Positions 45,511 to 55,490 of a stretch of DNA of 64,000 bases are shown here, in pieces (position 1 is the first letter of the stretch; every line of letters begins with the position of its first letter). Source of the stretch: Heterodera schachtii (lineage: Eukaryota; Nematoda; Chromadorea; Rhabditida; Heteroderidae). Under the pieces are notes generated by a model. It saw only the letters and a program-made list of their open reading frames with translations. It had not been told where the DNA came from and did no database searches. A program made the translations under genes and the position numbers. The stretch lies in assembly GCA_023374025.1 (NCBI GenBank), contig SIJG01000027.1, positions 1,195,110-1,259,109 of the forward strand, read 5' to 3'.

Positions 45511-47099
45511 ATGATCGACCGGTTCCTTCGAACTTTTTTGCTCAACGAACAAATCATTCGCAAGGTATGTTCCCGGGGCTTTTATACAGTTTAACTTTCA
45601 TTTGCTTTCACATTTCAAAATAAAATGCCACTTATTGGGTTTTCGGGTCGTCATCCACGAATTCGGCATTCATTTTTGAGCAATTTCGAACCCCGGATCA
45701 GAATTCAAACAGACAATTCGAAAATTAATTTTTCGGCAATTACGAGAATTGGTGTCCCGACGAAAGAAATGTTAAAAATTTGGCAAGCATTTTTTCTAGG
45801 CTTTAAAATGTGCTGACCATGAATCTCAACTGAGTTTTTGAAAACATTGATTTTTTATCTATGATTTTTCACCAACTATTTGATTTTTTCTAAATTTTAA
45901 GAAAATTGTCGGGCGTAAAAAATCATACACTAATGTTGTAGAGCTTAAAAAGAGCTTTCGAATGAGCTATTGATGTATGGAGAAGTCAAGTTTTCAATTT
46001 TTTACGATTTTTTAAAATTAATTATTAATCCCTAGGGGTCATATGTAAGGTGGAGCAAACCTGTCATTTTTAACAGGTTCCTGCATGCGGCAGAGAAGCG
46101 AAATAATTTGCAGGTAATTGCAGAAACCAGTCATCATTACGACAAAAATCCCGCTAATTCAAAATTTTTAGCAATTTTTTCGATAAAACATGGCATAACT
46201 TTGCTTAAAGGCAGTCATATTTTACATTCTTAGTACCATAAAATAGCCAAAATTTTTCTCTATTAGCTTGTAAAATTTAAAAAAAAAATTGGTCAATGTT
46301 AGAAAAAGTTGTATGAAAATAAGTACTATTTACTGTCATAACTTATGTTAAATTTGATAAATTAGTTTGAACTTTTTGCAAGCTAATAGAGAAAAATTTG
46401 GCTATTTTATGATACTAAGAATGTAAAATATGATTGCCTTTAAGCAATGTTAAGCCATGTTTTGTCGAAAAAATTACAAAAAATTTTGAATTAGCGGGGT
46501 TTTTGGCGCACTGACAGCAGTTTCCTGCAATTGAATAACAGGTTTCTGTTGGTCAAAAACAAACACAGGAACCTGTTAAAAATAACAGGTTTGCTCCACC
46601 TTAGTCATATGAGACGGGGGTCTGGGGTTCGAATCCGCTTGGCTGCGGTTTATTTTTTTATGATATTTGATGAAAAAATCATAGACAAAATGAAGATTCA
46701 TGCATAATCAGAGTCCAGGTTCGTGATCAGCGCATTTTTAAAGCCTAGAAAAAATATCTGCGAAATTTTTCACCAATTCTTGACCATTACCCTTTTTCCA
46801 CCATAATTCTCTTAATGTCCTAAATCGATGTCGACCCCTTGATTTTTCTATACACGTTGCAAATGTTTTCCTGATATTATGAAATTATACGACGAGTTAA
46901 ATGTTGTATTTTTCTGATTGACTTTTTGTCTCAGATGGCCGATTCTGCGCCGATCCGATGGACCGCACGGTTTTTGATCCGATCGCTGTTCAGGGCTCAG
47001 TCGGCCGTTCAAAATGCTCAACTGCCGGCGATGCAAAAAGCGAACCGATTTTTGAACATTTTGCGGGAGGAATATCGAAAAGCAATCGGAGAGAAGTGA
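45511..47099 (+). CDS. NCBP2AS2-like small protein, two exons
   Basis: Exon 1 (45511-45564) encodes MIDRFLRTFLLNEQIIRK. Exon 2 (46935-47099) encodes MADSAPIRWTARFLIRSLFR onward to NRFLNILREEYRKAIGEK and TGA. The join is phase 0 and gives 72 residues. The pattern of an N-terminal amphipathic helix, then a PIR-x-AA/TA helix, then a basic C-terminal helix with FxxxLxEE resembles the conserved small animal protein NCBP2AS2, whose function is poorly known. The ATG follows a CTAACAG acceptor, which may be a trans-splice site. The 1370-nt intron is almost filled by nested repeat elements, yet both splice sites (CAAG-GTATGT and TCTCAG) are intact. Confidence 0.6.
45791..46754. mobile_element. Outer inverted-repeat element in the NCBP2AS2-like intron
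   Basis: The ends TTTTTTCTAGGCTTTAAAAT and its inverted match TTTAAAGCCTAGAAAAAA lie at 45791-45808 and 46737-46754. Further inside, ATCTATGATTTTTCACC-type and GAAAAAATCATAGAC-type segments also pair. The centre of the element is occupied by a second element (46046-46603). There is no transposase, and a target duplication of the outer element is not evident. Confidence 0.6.
46046..46603. mobile_element. hAT-like MITE nested in another element
   Basis: The ends are TAAGGTGGAGCAAACCTG and CAGGTTTGCTCCACCTTA, with an exact 8-bp duplication GTCATATG at 46038-46045 and 46604-46611. Inverted similarity extends deep inward (for example AAATAGCCAAAATTTTTCTC and its complement), so the 558-bp element is close to a full palindrome. 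It carries no open frame of note. The 8-bp duplication points to hAT. Confidence 0.85.
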
Positions 47100-47635
47100 A
47101 AGGACGGAAAAACTCATAGGACGGAGGAAGCAATTAAACAGAGAATGTGTGATTTGATTCTATAGCAATTTCAATTGGTGATGATGACGCATTTTCCAAT
47201 TGCATTTTTTCAGTGACACATTGTTGTAAATAATTTCAAATATATCGAAAAGTTATTTAATAGTCCATTTTTTAGTAACTTGAATAATTTTGGTATCATT
47301 GAAAAATTTTAAAGAGAAGAATTTCTGAGCCGATTATAAGCACAACTAAAAAATTATTAGCATTTGCGATTTTTCATTACGGGTTATAGCCAGGGATGGC
47401 ACGGAATTCCGATTTACGACTTCCGAAAAAATTTTTGGACGTCGGGATTCCGATTCACGAAATTTTGAAAAAAAGTCGGAATTTTTTAATTTTCTCAAAA
47501 AATTAGCAATTTTCATACAAATTCTGTTAAAAAAGTGCACTGGGATTCAAAACTTTCCCTGCAGCGTCTATCGGCCTGCCGGACTACGAAGAAAAATTTA
47601 AAAAATTAAACTGGGTAATAGTGCCGATGGTACCG

Positions 47636-48290
47636 TATACGGACATTTGCGCTCCATTTCTTAAGGGCTTTTTTCGGACATTTGCGCCTCAGACATTTTT
47701 ATTATATTTTTTATTCCCAATTGTCCCATTTTTTCTCACACATTACCAGGGCTCCCAATTCTGTTAATTTAGCATCATTTTTGCTGTTTCAAGAGGTCAA
47801 TGATGATTTTTTTTTCTATTTTTGACTTTTAAAATCAGCGGTCATTTTTGATGAAAATCAGTTAATAAATTGGCACCCAAATATTAAAAAAAAAAACCCG
47901 GCGCTTGTCCCCCTGTTCACAATTTCGGTTGTACAATTGCAAGTCAAACACATTTAAAGATTTTCAGGCGTAAGTTTTCGGTTGTCCGCCAAATGATGGC
48001 CAGTTTGAAAAGACATTCTTAGGGAGTGTATTTTGAAAAAAAACTTTTAGGTCATTTTTCAGATTTTATAATAAATTTTTTGTTCACAAACAAAAATATT
48101 TTCAAAAAATTAAGGCATAAAATAGTTGGCAGTTGGGAGGGGAGCCCTGGTAATGTGTGAGAAAAAATGGGACAATTGGGAATAAAAAATATAATAGTCG
48201 TGGGCGCAAATGTCGGGGCGAAATGTCTAATTTTCACTGGGGGCGCAAAAGTCTGAGGCGCAAAGTCCAGGCGCAAATGTGGGGTAAGCG
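47636..48290. repeat. Second foldback-like element with TTTGCGCC units
   Basis: The left part has GGACATTTGCGCTCC and GGACATTTGCGCCTC. The right part has GGGCGCAAATGTC and further GGCGCAAA units in reverse orientation. Between them, ATTCCCAATTGTCCCATTTT with ACACATTACCAGGGCTCCCA (left) pairs with its inverted copy at about 48140-48200. It is related in structure and unit to the element at 5567-6605, but shorter and less regular. Confidence 0.55.
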
Positions 48291-48299
48291 ATGGCACCC

Positions 48300-49880
48300 C
48301 CCTTTTTGAAAAAAATATATTTTTTCCCGAAATAAAATTGTTTTATGGGTTTTCGGGATCGGAGAACCCGATTCTGACATTCATTTCGACCAAATTCGAA
48401 CCCCGAACCCGGATTCGAACAAAATTAAATTCAAACATTTATTCAAACACATGAACGGTAAAAAAAGAAAAAAAGCGGCAATAAATCATTGGCGTAAAAA
48501 ACAAAACGCCAATGCATTCAAATATAAAACAAAGTCTTTATGTTTGATCAATTCCTAATCAGAGGTCAAAGCTTCCAATTCACTTAAAATAAGTTGAATC
48601 AGATGCTTTTTTAGAGATAATAAAATAAGAAATGATATTTAAACATTTAAGAAAATTTCAGTGTCTTATTTTCGTTGTTTAGTTTTGATCACACTAAAAA
48701 AAAAACTGAAAAACGCCAAAAAAGTTGCTAAAAAATTGGAAAAAGATGTAAATAAATGTGTGAATTTTCCAAAATTTCCTCATCTTTATTCATTTCACTA
48801 GCACAATTTTAAATTAAACACATTTGAGGATTTTCAAGCATAAAAAGTTTTCGATCGTCCGTCAAATCATGGCCAGGATTTTTGCTTTTTGAAAAATAGA
48901 TTCTTAGGCGTGCATTTTTGAAAAAAACGTCGATTCTTAAAGGTGATATTTGTTCTTTTTTATTGCATTTTTCATAATTTTTTTTGTTGACTAGTTGAAA
49001 AATAGTTTTTTTTTTAATTTCACAAGTCAAAATAGTTGTTAAAAAGTTTAATAAGCGGAAATAGTTGAAAATAGTTGCTAAAAAATCGCTCTAAATCGAA
49101 AAGTGATCGAAAAAATGTTTTTGCGCTTATCTCAGCATATGATATCCGCAAATAAATTGGTGAAAACAAAAACAGGTACGGAATTGGTCGAAATGGATGC
49201 CGGATTCGTGACAAGCGACCCCGAAAACCCTTCGAAACATATTTTCATGATTTATGAAAACAAAGGAAAAATTTGAAAATTGTTCGAATTCGAGTACGGG
49301 ATTGGGAATCGCTCAAAAAGAAAGCTGGATTCGTACTCACGCCCCAAAACACTCCTGGAAATGGGTTTTTGGAATTTATAAGTTTAAATTAAAAAATTGT
49401 TGGGACCAGTAAAACCAGGGTTCCCAAGGTGGCCGGAGCCCCCAACCCCACGTTCTCTGCTTTTTTAGAAAAAACGCGCCGCAAAAAAGTGCATATGCGG
49501 TGAAATGACTTAAAAAATGATCAGCGGAAAATATTTTTTACGCTAATAAAACATTATTTAAGTCGATTTTTCATGTTTTTATCACGCTACTATTAATTTT
49601 AGAAAAATCTTATTTTGGGGTCAAAATCTTAGTTTTAGCCTTGTTTGTCCTTATTTTAAAAAAAAACTTGGTAACCCTGAGTAAAACGCATGAATATAAT
49701 AATTGACAGCCCTACCCATGTGAGAAATTTGGAAATTTTGTGCAAATTTGCCAACGATTTTTTGAACCTAAATTTTTCTTATTTTCGAGAAATACATTGT
49801 TAAATTCTTAAAATTGCTTTTCGAAGTAATGTACAAAAATAAAAAGCTTATTAAAATGAATTTTTCAACAGAGTATAAAC
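48300..49880. other. Repeat remnants, no gene
   Basis: AT-rich DNA with several scattered GGGTTTTCGGG/TTCGAACCCCGAACCCGG blocks (about 48348-48425 and 49175-49350) that resemble arms of the inverted-repeat families. No coding exon is recognised. Confidence 0.45.
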
Positions 49881-51075
49881 GATAATGCCGAATTTATCGA
49901 TGCCATAACATGTATTGGAAGAACAGCAAAACAAATTGAAAATTGTGTTAAAGTTTCAAATACCGACTCCAAATGGTAAAAATAATTTTGTCGACGCTTT
50001 CGTTTTGTTTCGATTTGCTCCGCCCGCCAACTCAAAAATTTTGCGCTTCTCTTCGGTGCGTTCCTTAAAAATGGGCCAATTAATCAGGCAATTAATTAAT
50101 ACTAAACGGAGGAATGAAGAAAGCAACAAAAATTGACTTTTAAATTATGATTTAAAGGGAAAACGATTTGGAATTAAAAAGAAATTTGAATAAATATTAT
50201 CAGATTATCACAATTTGGCTTGGAGAAAAATAAACACTTTAAATAATAAACATACAATAATTTAAATTATGAATGAGCATTAATTTGCATCGTATTTTTA
50301 ATGTTTTATTTAATGGAAAATATTTTCACAGTTTGTTTAGAGAAATATCAACATTTAGAAATGATAATAAAATCCATTAAATTTCATTTTAAATTATCAA
50401 TAAGCATGAGCAGTGAATTTGCATCGTAATTTGGTATTAATATTTTGTTCATTTACTCACATGGGTCAGCTGTTTTTGAAGGTCCGTGTTCGCCTTGCGT
50501 TGTCCCCGAACCAATGAGTCAGAAAGACAATGAACAGAATGAGGAGGGCACTTTTCCAATGATCAATTCCGTGAGCACGTCGTAGAAACGGTGCCGTTCT
50601 CTTTACCACAATTTATCATTGTAAATTTGAAAATTTAATTAATAAATAAACTAATTAAAAATTAATAAATTCTCACGCGAATGGGCCACAAAGCACCGAA
50701 GGTTGTTTGGATGTGAGCACATAACCAACGGGGACAGTGCAGAGGAGCAGAGCGGAGAGGAGAATGGCCAGGAAGAAGTTGAACGACCTAAAATTTGGCC
50801 AACAGCGATTTTTAATTTTTGAAAAGCGATTTAAAATTGGGATTTATGTCCTCGGGATTTTATTTCTACCATTTTATTTTAAAAAATTCTATTCAATTTA
50901 AGAATGAGATATAATTAATAATTATGATAAATGTCGATAATTAATGATATTTTATTATATTAAAATTATTTTTACCTTTTGGAGTCGGTATTTGGGCTTT
51001 AACACAATTTTCAATTTGTTTTGCTGTTCTTCCAATACATGTTTTGGCAGCGATAAATTTGCCATTCACCTCAAG
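49880..51075. repeat. Inverted pair of a Cys-containing exon around a TMC relic
   Basis: At 49871-49979 on the plus strand, after a CAACAG acceptor, an open frame reads TCIGRTAKQIENCVK and ends in TAA. At about 50971-51065 on the minus strand nearly the same exon reads TCIGRTAKQIENCVKAQIPT and ends at a GTAAAA donor. The two are about 1 kb apart in inverted orientation. I do not recognise the peptide, and no complete gene could be built for either copy. Confidence 0.5.
50461..50787 (-). pseudogene. TMC (transmembrane channel-like) gene fragment
   Basis: The exon at 50787-50677 reads FFLAILLSALLLCTVPVGYV, then SVLCGPFA. The next (50600-50461) continues ERHRFYDVLTELI in phase. This matches the late part of TMC channels (membrane helix, CGPF, x-YDV). 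The second exon then breaks: a membrane helix ALLILFIVFLTHW appears in another frame and RANTDLQKQL-like sequence (here KANTDLQKQLTH) in a third. The region between is shortened, so at least two frameshifts are present. No other TMC exons are in the window. TMC proteins are mechanotransduction or leak channels; this piece is not functional. Confidence 0.65.
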
Positions 51076-51169
51076 ATGATAACGCAAACCGCTTAAAAGG
51101 GGCTTAAGCGGCGGTTGCCTGCGCTACTGTGAATGAATGAGCCGTTGAGAGTTGGGTTTCGGGACCAAA

Positions 51170-51450
51170 TTGATAACCGATTAAATAATCGGCTAATTGG
51201 CCGCCCGAATTTATAGCCGGTTAAATAACCGGCTAATTGGCCAGTTGGCTGTGCTTGACCTGGTCCCAACGGCGCAAGTTGGTCCTCGACTTTTGTGTGC
51301 AGTGATCAGTTGGTGACGGCGATCGACAAGAACAGTCCTGGCGATGATCAGATGGTCGGCACAGAACGGTCCAAGCGGTGATCAGTTGGTCAGCGGAGAA
51401 TGGTCCAAGTGGTGATCAGTTGGTCAACAAAGAACGGTTCAAGTGGCTAT
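51170..51450. repeat. Short palindromic and tandem repeats
   Basis: At 51178-51240 the unit GGTTAAATAACCGGCTAATT occurs twice with small changes, and each copy is a near palindrome. From about 51300 to 51450 a unit of roughly 42 bases containing GGTGATCAGTTGGTC and GAACGGTCCAAG is repeated three to four times. No coding function is evident. Confidence 0.6.
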
Positions 51451-51865
51451 CAGCGGAGTGAAGAATGGAGAGCGAAAGGGGGAAAGAACGATTATTTTCG
51501 AAATGAATAAAACAGTGGACAAAATGCCAAACGATGGAGTGAGGCTGATCGGGAAAAGGACCGATCAAATGATTGACTGGGATTTCAAGCAAAAGTGCTT
51601 GATGGGGGGGGGGCAATGCGCTAAACAGCGATCGGCGAATGGAGAACCCAAGTGATCAAAATCACTTTTACCGTACCACGGGTCTTGTGGTACCGTAAAA
51701 GTCCCAGGGGTTGGAATTCCCTGTTACAGTTTTAGACCCCTTCTAAAAAACGATTCCTTTTTCGGGATTTAATTTAGAAGGTGAACCCTGAATCTGATGT
51801 TTATTCAGAATTAGAAAAAGCCAACTCTTTCCCCTGTTTGACAATTTGATGAGCAAATTTTATTG

Positions 51866-52361
51866 TCAGTTAAGATGAACGAAGAAAATTATTTGAATGA
51901 AAACGGGGAAAAGAAAATTGTCCATCGGTGGGGGGTGGGGGCGGATCGAAGGGTCGCAACAGTTTAAACGATGAGAAATGTCTTCCGTCCGTTGCTCTTC
52001 AATGGCATTGTCCAAGCGATGGGGCCAAGCGGAGATGGTGCGAATGATGTGCGGTGGAGAGAGAGAGTGTGGGCGGATGAGACGACGGATGGCCAAGCAG
52101 TGGGGGAGCAGAAATGAAGCGATGGATGTGCAGTGGAGAAATGTAGATTGGTGGAACGGGGAGGGAGGGGGCAAAGACGGCGATTGCATCGGCGGATTGT
52201 TGCTTCTGCTGAAAAAAGGAGGGGAAGGGGAAAATTGAATACATTAGTGCCGTTCGGTCGCGTCGGTCACTGAAGACCAATGGCTGAACAGCCAATAGAA
52301 GAGAGACTAAGCAAAGGAGAGAGAGTCCTTTGCTTAGCATCCCCCGGGGGAGAGAAGACAT
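51866..52361 (-). CDS. Candidate secreted protein, unknown family
   Basis: On the minus strand ATG 52361 opens a strong signal peptide (core LSLLCLVSLLLAVQPLVFS), then DRRDRTA. A 34-nt intron (52242-52209, donor AT-GTATTC, acceptor TTTTTTCAG) joins exon 52361-52243 to exon 52208-51866 in phase and extends the frame to TGA at 51866-51868, for a total of 153 residues. Without splicing, the first frame also stays open to 51999. The mature part is Ser/Pro/His-rich, with Cys at a few places and a hydrophobic C-terminal stretch. I do not recognise it. A secreted effector is possible given the likely host, but composition alone cannot show this, and the whole could be a chance open frame. Confidence 0.35.
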
Positions 52362-52452
52362 AGAAAAATTTGTAAATCGAAAATAACCATAAATAGTTCA
52401 TTTTCGACAATGAAGTGTTTTTATGATTTTTCTTATTAATTGAAATTTTTAC

Positions 52453-53650
52453 TTATTCTCCACCACCATTCATATAAAGCCCCAAGAATCCGATGGCAGG
52501 TCCAGGATCGGGTTCATAGTTATTGCGCTCAGAAAGAACAGTAAATCGCTCGATTGCGTTTTCATAAGCAAATTCTTTGCCTTCTGGTAACACAAATGTT
52601 TCCATCTAGATTTTGATGTTCATTTTTTACATTGTAAAACTTAAAACTACTTCGTTTCGAAGCAGCCACAAGTTCAGCAAAAGGCGTGATGTCCTTCCGT
52701 TCATGTCCAAGTAGGGGTGAGTTTTTAGCTAAACGGAAAAGGAGTTTCGTAGACTTTCGATTTTCTTAGGGTTGGTTTTGATCAATTATTTTAAAAATTG
52801 AAACAGGCTTAATGGAATCAATAAAGCAATTAGCGTAAAACCGGAAATAAAAATATACTCCCAGCAAACAAATTAAAAAATTCAGCACGTTTCAAAACCC
52901 AACTATTCTGATTTTAATTTTTTCGTGTAACTTACAAATTTCAGGTGACAAATCACTGCGTCGTTTATTCCTTTTGCGTTATTGCATTCGATAATCAACG
53001 CTTCCATTTGTGGTAATATTTCTGAAACGGTTGCTCCCCAAGAATCGCCCACGGTCACGTCGGTTACTCTGAATTCTCCTGAACCGGCTCGTTGTGACGC
53101 CGCGATTTTGTGCAATTCATGGAAGGTCTCAAAAGTGGATAAATTAAATAACCAAACCAAATAAAATTATATATATTGCACATTTGTTTTGAATTAAGCG
53201 AAGAAACCATTTTTTCATTGTCAATGACCTCAATTCATTAAATATTTGTTTTAGAACAAAATTTTGTGAATATCGAGAATATGGCCAAAATTAACGGCAA
53301 TCAACTCCTCTCAGTCTGTCTTTAACCACCTAAAATTTAATCTTTTTAAATTTGCCATTTTTCCCTTTTCTGACTGAACAGGATAAAACAATTTTATTCG
53401 TGTTTGCTTATTAGACCGAGAGGAGTAGGATTTAAGCCCAAATAGAATAAATAAGGCAAACTTACCGTTAAAGAAAACGGGTTGTCGAGCAAATCCCGGC
53501 GTGTTTTCAGCTCATCGTTAAAGGATTTGTCGTTGATAAATGGCGAAGCTTCCCGGGCGTTTCGAGACATTTCCTCGAGCTTTTCTTTCACGTCGCTCGC
53601 CTGACCTGGGTAACGGCTTTTTGACCGCCTCCACTCGACGATTGATCCAT
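52453..53650 (-). CDS. Second Fic-domain protein, N-terminus not resolved
   Basis: Exons on the minus strand are 53650-53466, 53127-52936, 52728-52651 and 52605-52453, with all joins in phase. They read REASPFINDKSFNDELKTRR, then FHELHKIAASQRAGSGEFR with DVTVGD, then AVICHLKF-LKTHPYLDMNGRTSRLLLNL, then ERNNYEPDPGPAIGFLGLYM and a stop at 52453-52455. This is a full Fic core with the active-site His, the Asp expected to coordinate Mg and the NGR-xx-R. The usual first Gly of GNGR is Met. The expected reaction is AMP transfer to hydroxyl side chains. The first exon needs one base from an upstream exon. The only ATG near its start (53650) is out of frame, and a hydrophobic open frame starts at about 53734. 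The protein differs clearly from the Fic gene at 19-21 kb, so this is not a recent duplicate. Confidence 0.7.
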
Positions 53651-54073
53651 CTAGCGAAAAGTTGAGAAAAGGGGAAGGAAAAATAAGAGGAAAAAGCGCG
53701 CAAAGGACAGCAAGACAAAAGGGCCGAGCATTGATAACTACTTCTTGAGGTAAATTACTCGATTTATTCCAGTTTCAAAAAAATGTTAATTTTTTGGAGG
53801 GTGTCTATTGGGATTCATTGTCGTGTTTTTGGCGATCATTTAACAGGACCAGGATCCTGGTCAAAACAGGATTTGAATCCGGGAAATCCTGCCTGGTGCC
53901 TTCGCCAAATCTATGTCCTGTTTTTTCAAAATTCCAAACTCTACCGCACACAGATCAATTCCACCCCGTATCGTTTTTCCGTTTTAAAAGAAAATTTAGG
54001 AAATTTTACAAAATTAAATTTTTGGGTGAGAGACGATAAAGGAGGGGGAGGAACATAGTGCACCTACATACAT

Positions 54074-54259
54074 TCAATTGGCAATGAAGAATTTTTTGAT
54101 GGCTGTGATGTGCTGGCATAGTGCGGTTGTCGATGGCAATGATAGTGAACAGTGACGCCTTTTCTGCTGTTTGTATTCTACGATATAAAACAAATGCATT
54201 GGAAATTGAGCAACAGATAAAATCAAAATGGCCCAAAAAATTAATAAAAACAAGTGCAT
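54074..54259 (-). CDS. Candidate small secreted peptide
   Basis: From ATG 54259 the minus strand encodes 61 residues starting MHLFLLIFWAILILSVAQF, a typical signal peptide, followed by a short basic part with two Cys (RRHCSLSLPSTTALC). An earlier in-frame ATG at 54295 would add 12 residues before the hydrophobic core. The signal-peptide segment is repeated with about 80-90% identity near 63441-63480 on the same strand. I do not recognise the family. Confidence 0.35.
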   Translation of the reverse strand: MHLFLLIFWAILILSVAQFPMHLFYIVEYKQQKRRHCSLSLPSTTALCQHITAIKKFFIAN

Positions 54260-54924
54260 AACAATTCCTAACGTTTTCTTCTCGTTGGAAATCAAAAAAT
54301 ATTTTTTTTCAAAGGAATTTCAATATTTTTACTATTTCAAATTTAAAAAAAAATTAGAATTTAAAAATGAAATATATTTTGGGTTTTTATTAGGAAAAAA
54401 CAAAGTTAGAAAAAACTAGTGCGACCAATTCGTGCTATTTATTTGTATCGAAATGGGGGGACCAGCTAGAGAATTAGCGAACTTTTATAAGCACGGTAAT
54501 TTACTAAGAATTTTCGGTTTTTCCAGAAAATATTAAACTGTGCCAAAAATCCAATCCCATGAAATCGCATTACCTGAAAAACGGCACTTGAACAGAAATG
54601 CAAGGGCAAACGCTACGCACAAAAGGGTGTCAGCTAAAATTCGTATAAATGTTTAACCGCAAAAATGCGATTGCAAAAAAGGCATGGAGTATTGATTGAC
54701 ATGAAGCATAAACAGTAAAAATTAATGTATAAAGAAAAATTTTAATATACGACCCAATAAATTAAAATTTGAAGGAGCAAAAATAACAGCAACATGTTCA
54801 AGGATGATCAAATCACAGAGTTCCCATGGTCAAGTCACAGAGTTTTCGGTGGACTGATTAATGAATTTTGCTAAGTTTTTTGAGAACTGTTAATTTTTTA
54901 GGAAAGGATCAATTTTTTAGAAAA

Positions 54925-55138
54925 ATGGATTTTGGGTTAAAATCTGAATCACAAGACCATTTGTGTGCAAAGTTTGAAAAACAGAAAAGTATGGAAACTC
55001 CGTCAAATTACAATATCCAATTCGGGAATTTCAAAAATGGGCTGACGATGCAGCGGAATCGGCTCCGCTTCCTTGACGTGCTGCATTTGGTGGTGCTTGT
55101 GCTGGTGGTCAACCTCCTCGTCGGCACCACAATTTCAA
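54925..55138 (+). other. Possible exon with a membrane segment
   Basis: An open stretch from ATG 54925 to a GT donor near 55139 has a GC-rich 3' half encoding MQRNRLRFLDVL then HLVVLVLVVNLLVGTTIS, a convincing membrane segment. It follows an acceptor-like TTTTTTAG at 54893-54900. No partner exon or family was recognised, so it may be a fragment. Confidence 0.3.
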
Positions 55139-55490
55139 GTTTTTTTCTCGCAAATTGGCATGGTCATGAACAGCTTAAGGCACACGAAATTTTTTTTTTT
55201 TTTTGCATTATGATAAAATTACTGTAACAATATAATTATTGTTCCTAATAAACTCCAAAAAAAAAAACAATTGACTATATGGTATAAGGCAAAAATTGAA
55301 AAACCCCGACCCCGAACGATTTGGTCAACCCCGACGACCCCGACTTTTCCAACCCCGACGGTCGGGGTCGCAACCCTAGTCTAAACTAATGTTTTTTGGG
55401 GGAGGGCAGTATGGTTCAGTTCCACTAGCATGTGAACGGTAAAACTTTTGAGATAAAGCAAAGTTAATTAAATTTTGATAAAGTTTTATC

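Noticed and set aside
46600..46660. GGTTCGAATCC string resembling a tRNA B-box
   Set aside because: No A-box, anticodon arm or acceptor pairing could be placed at the right distance, and it lies inside an inverted-repeat element.
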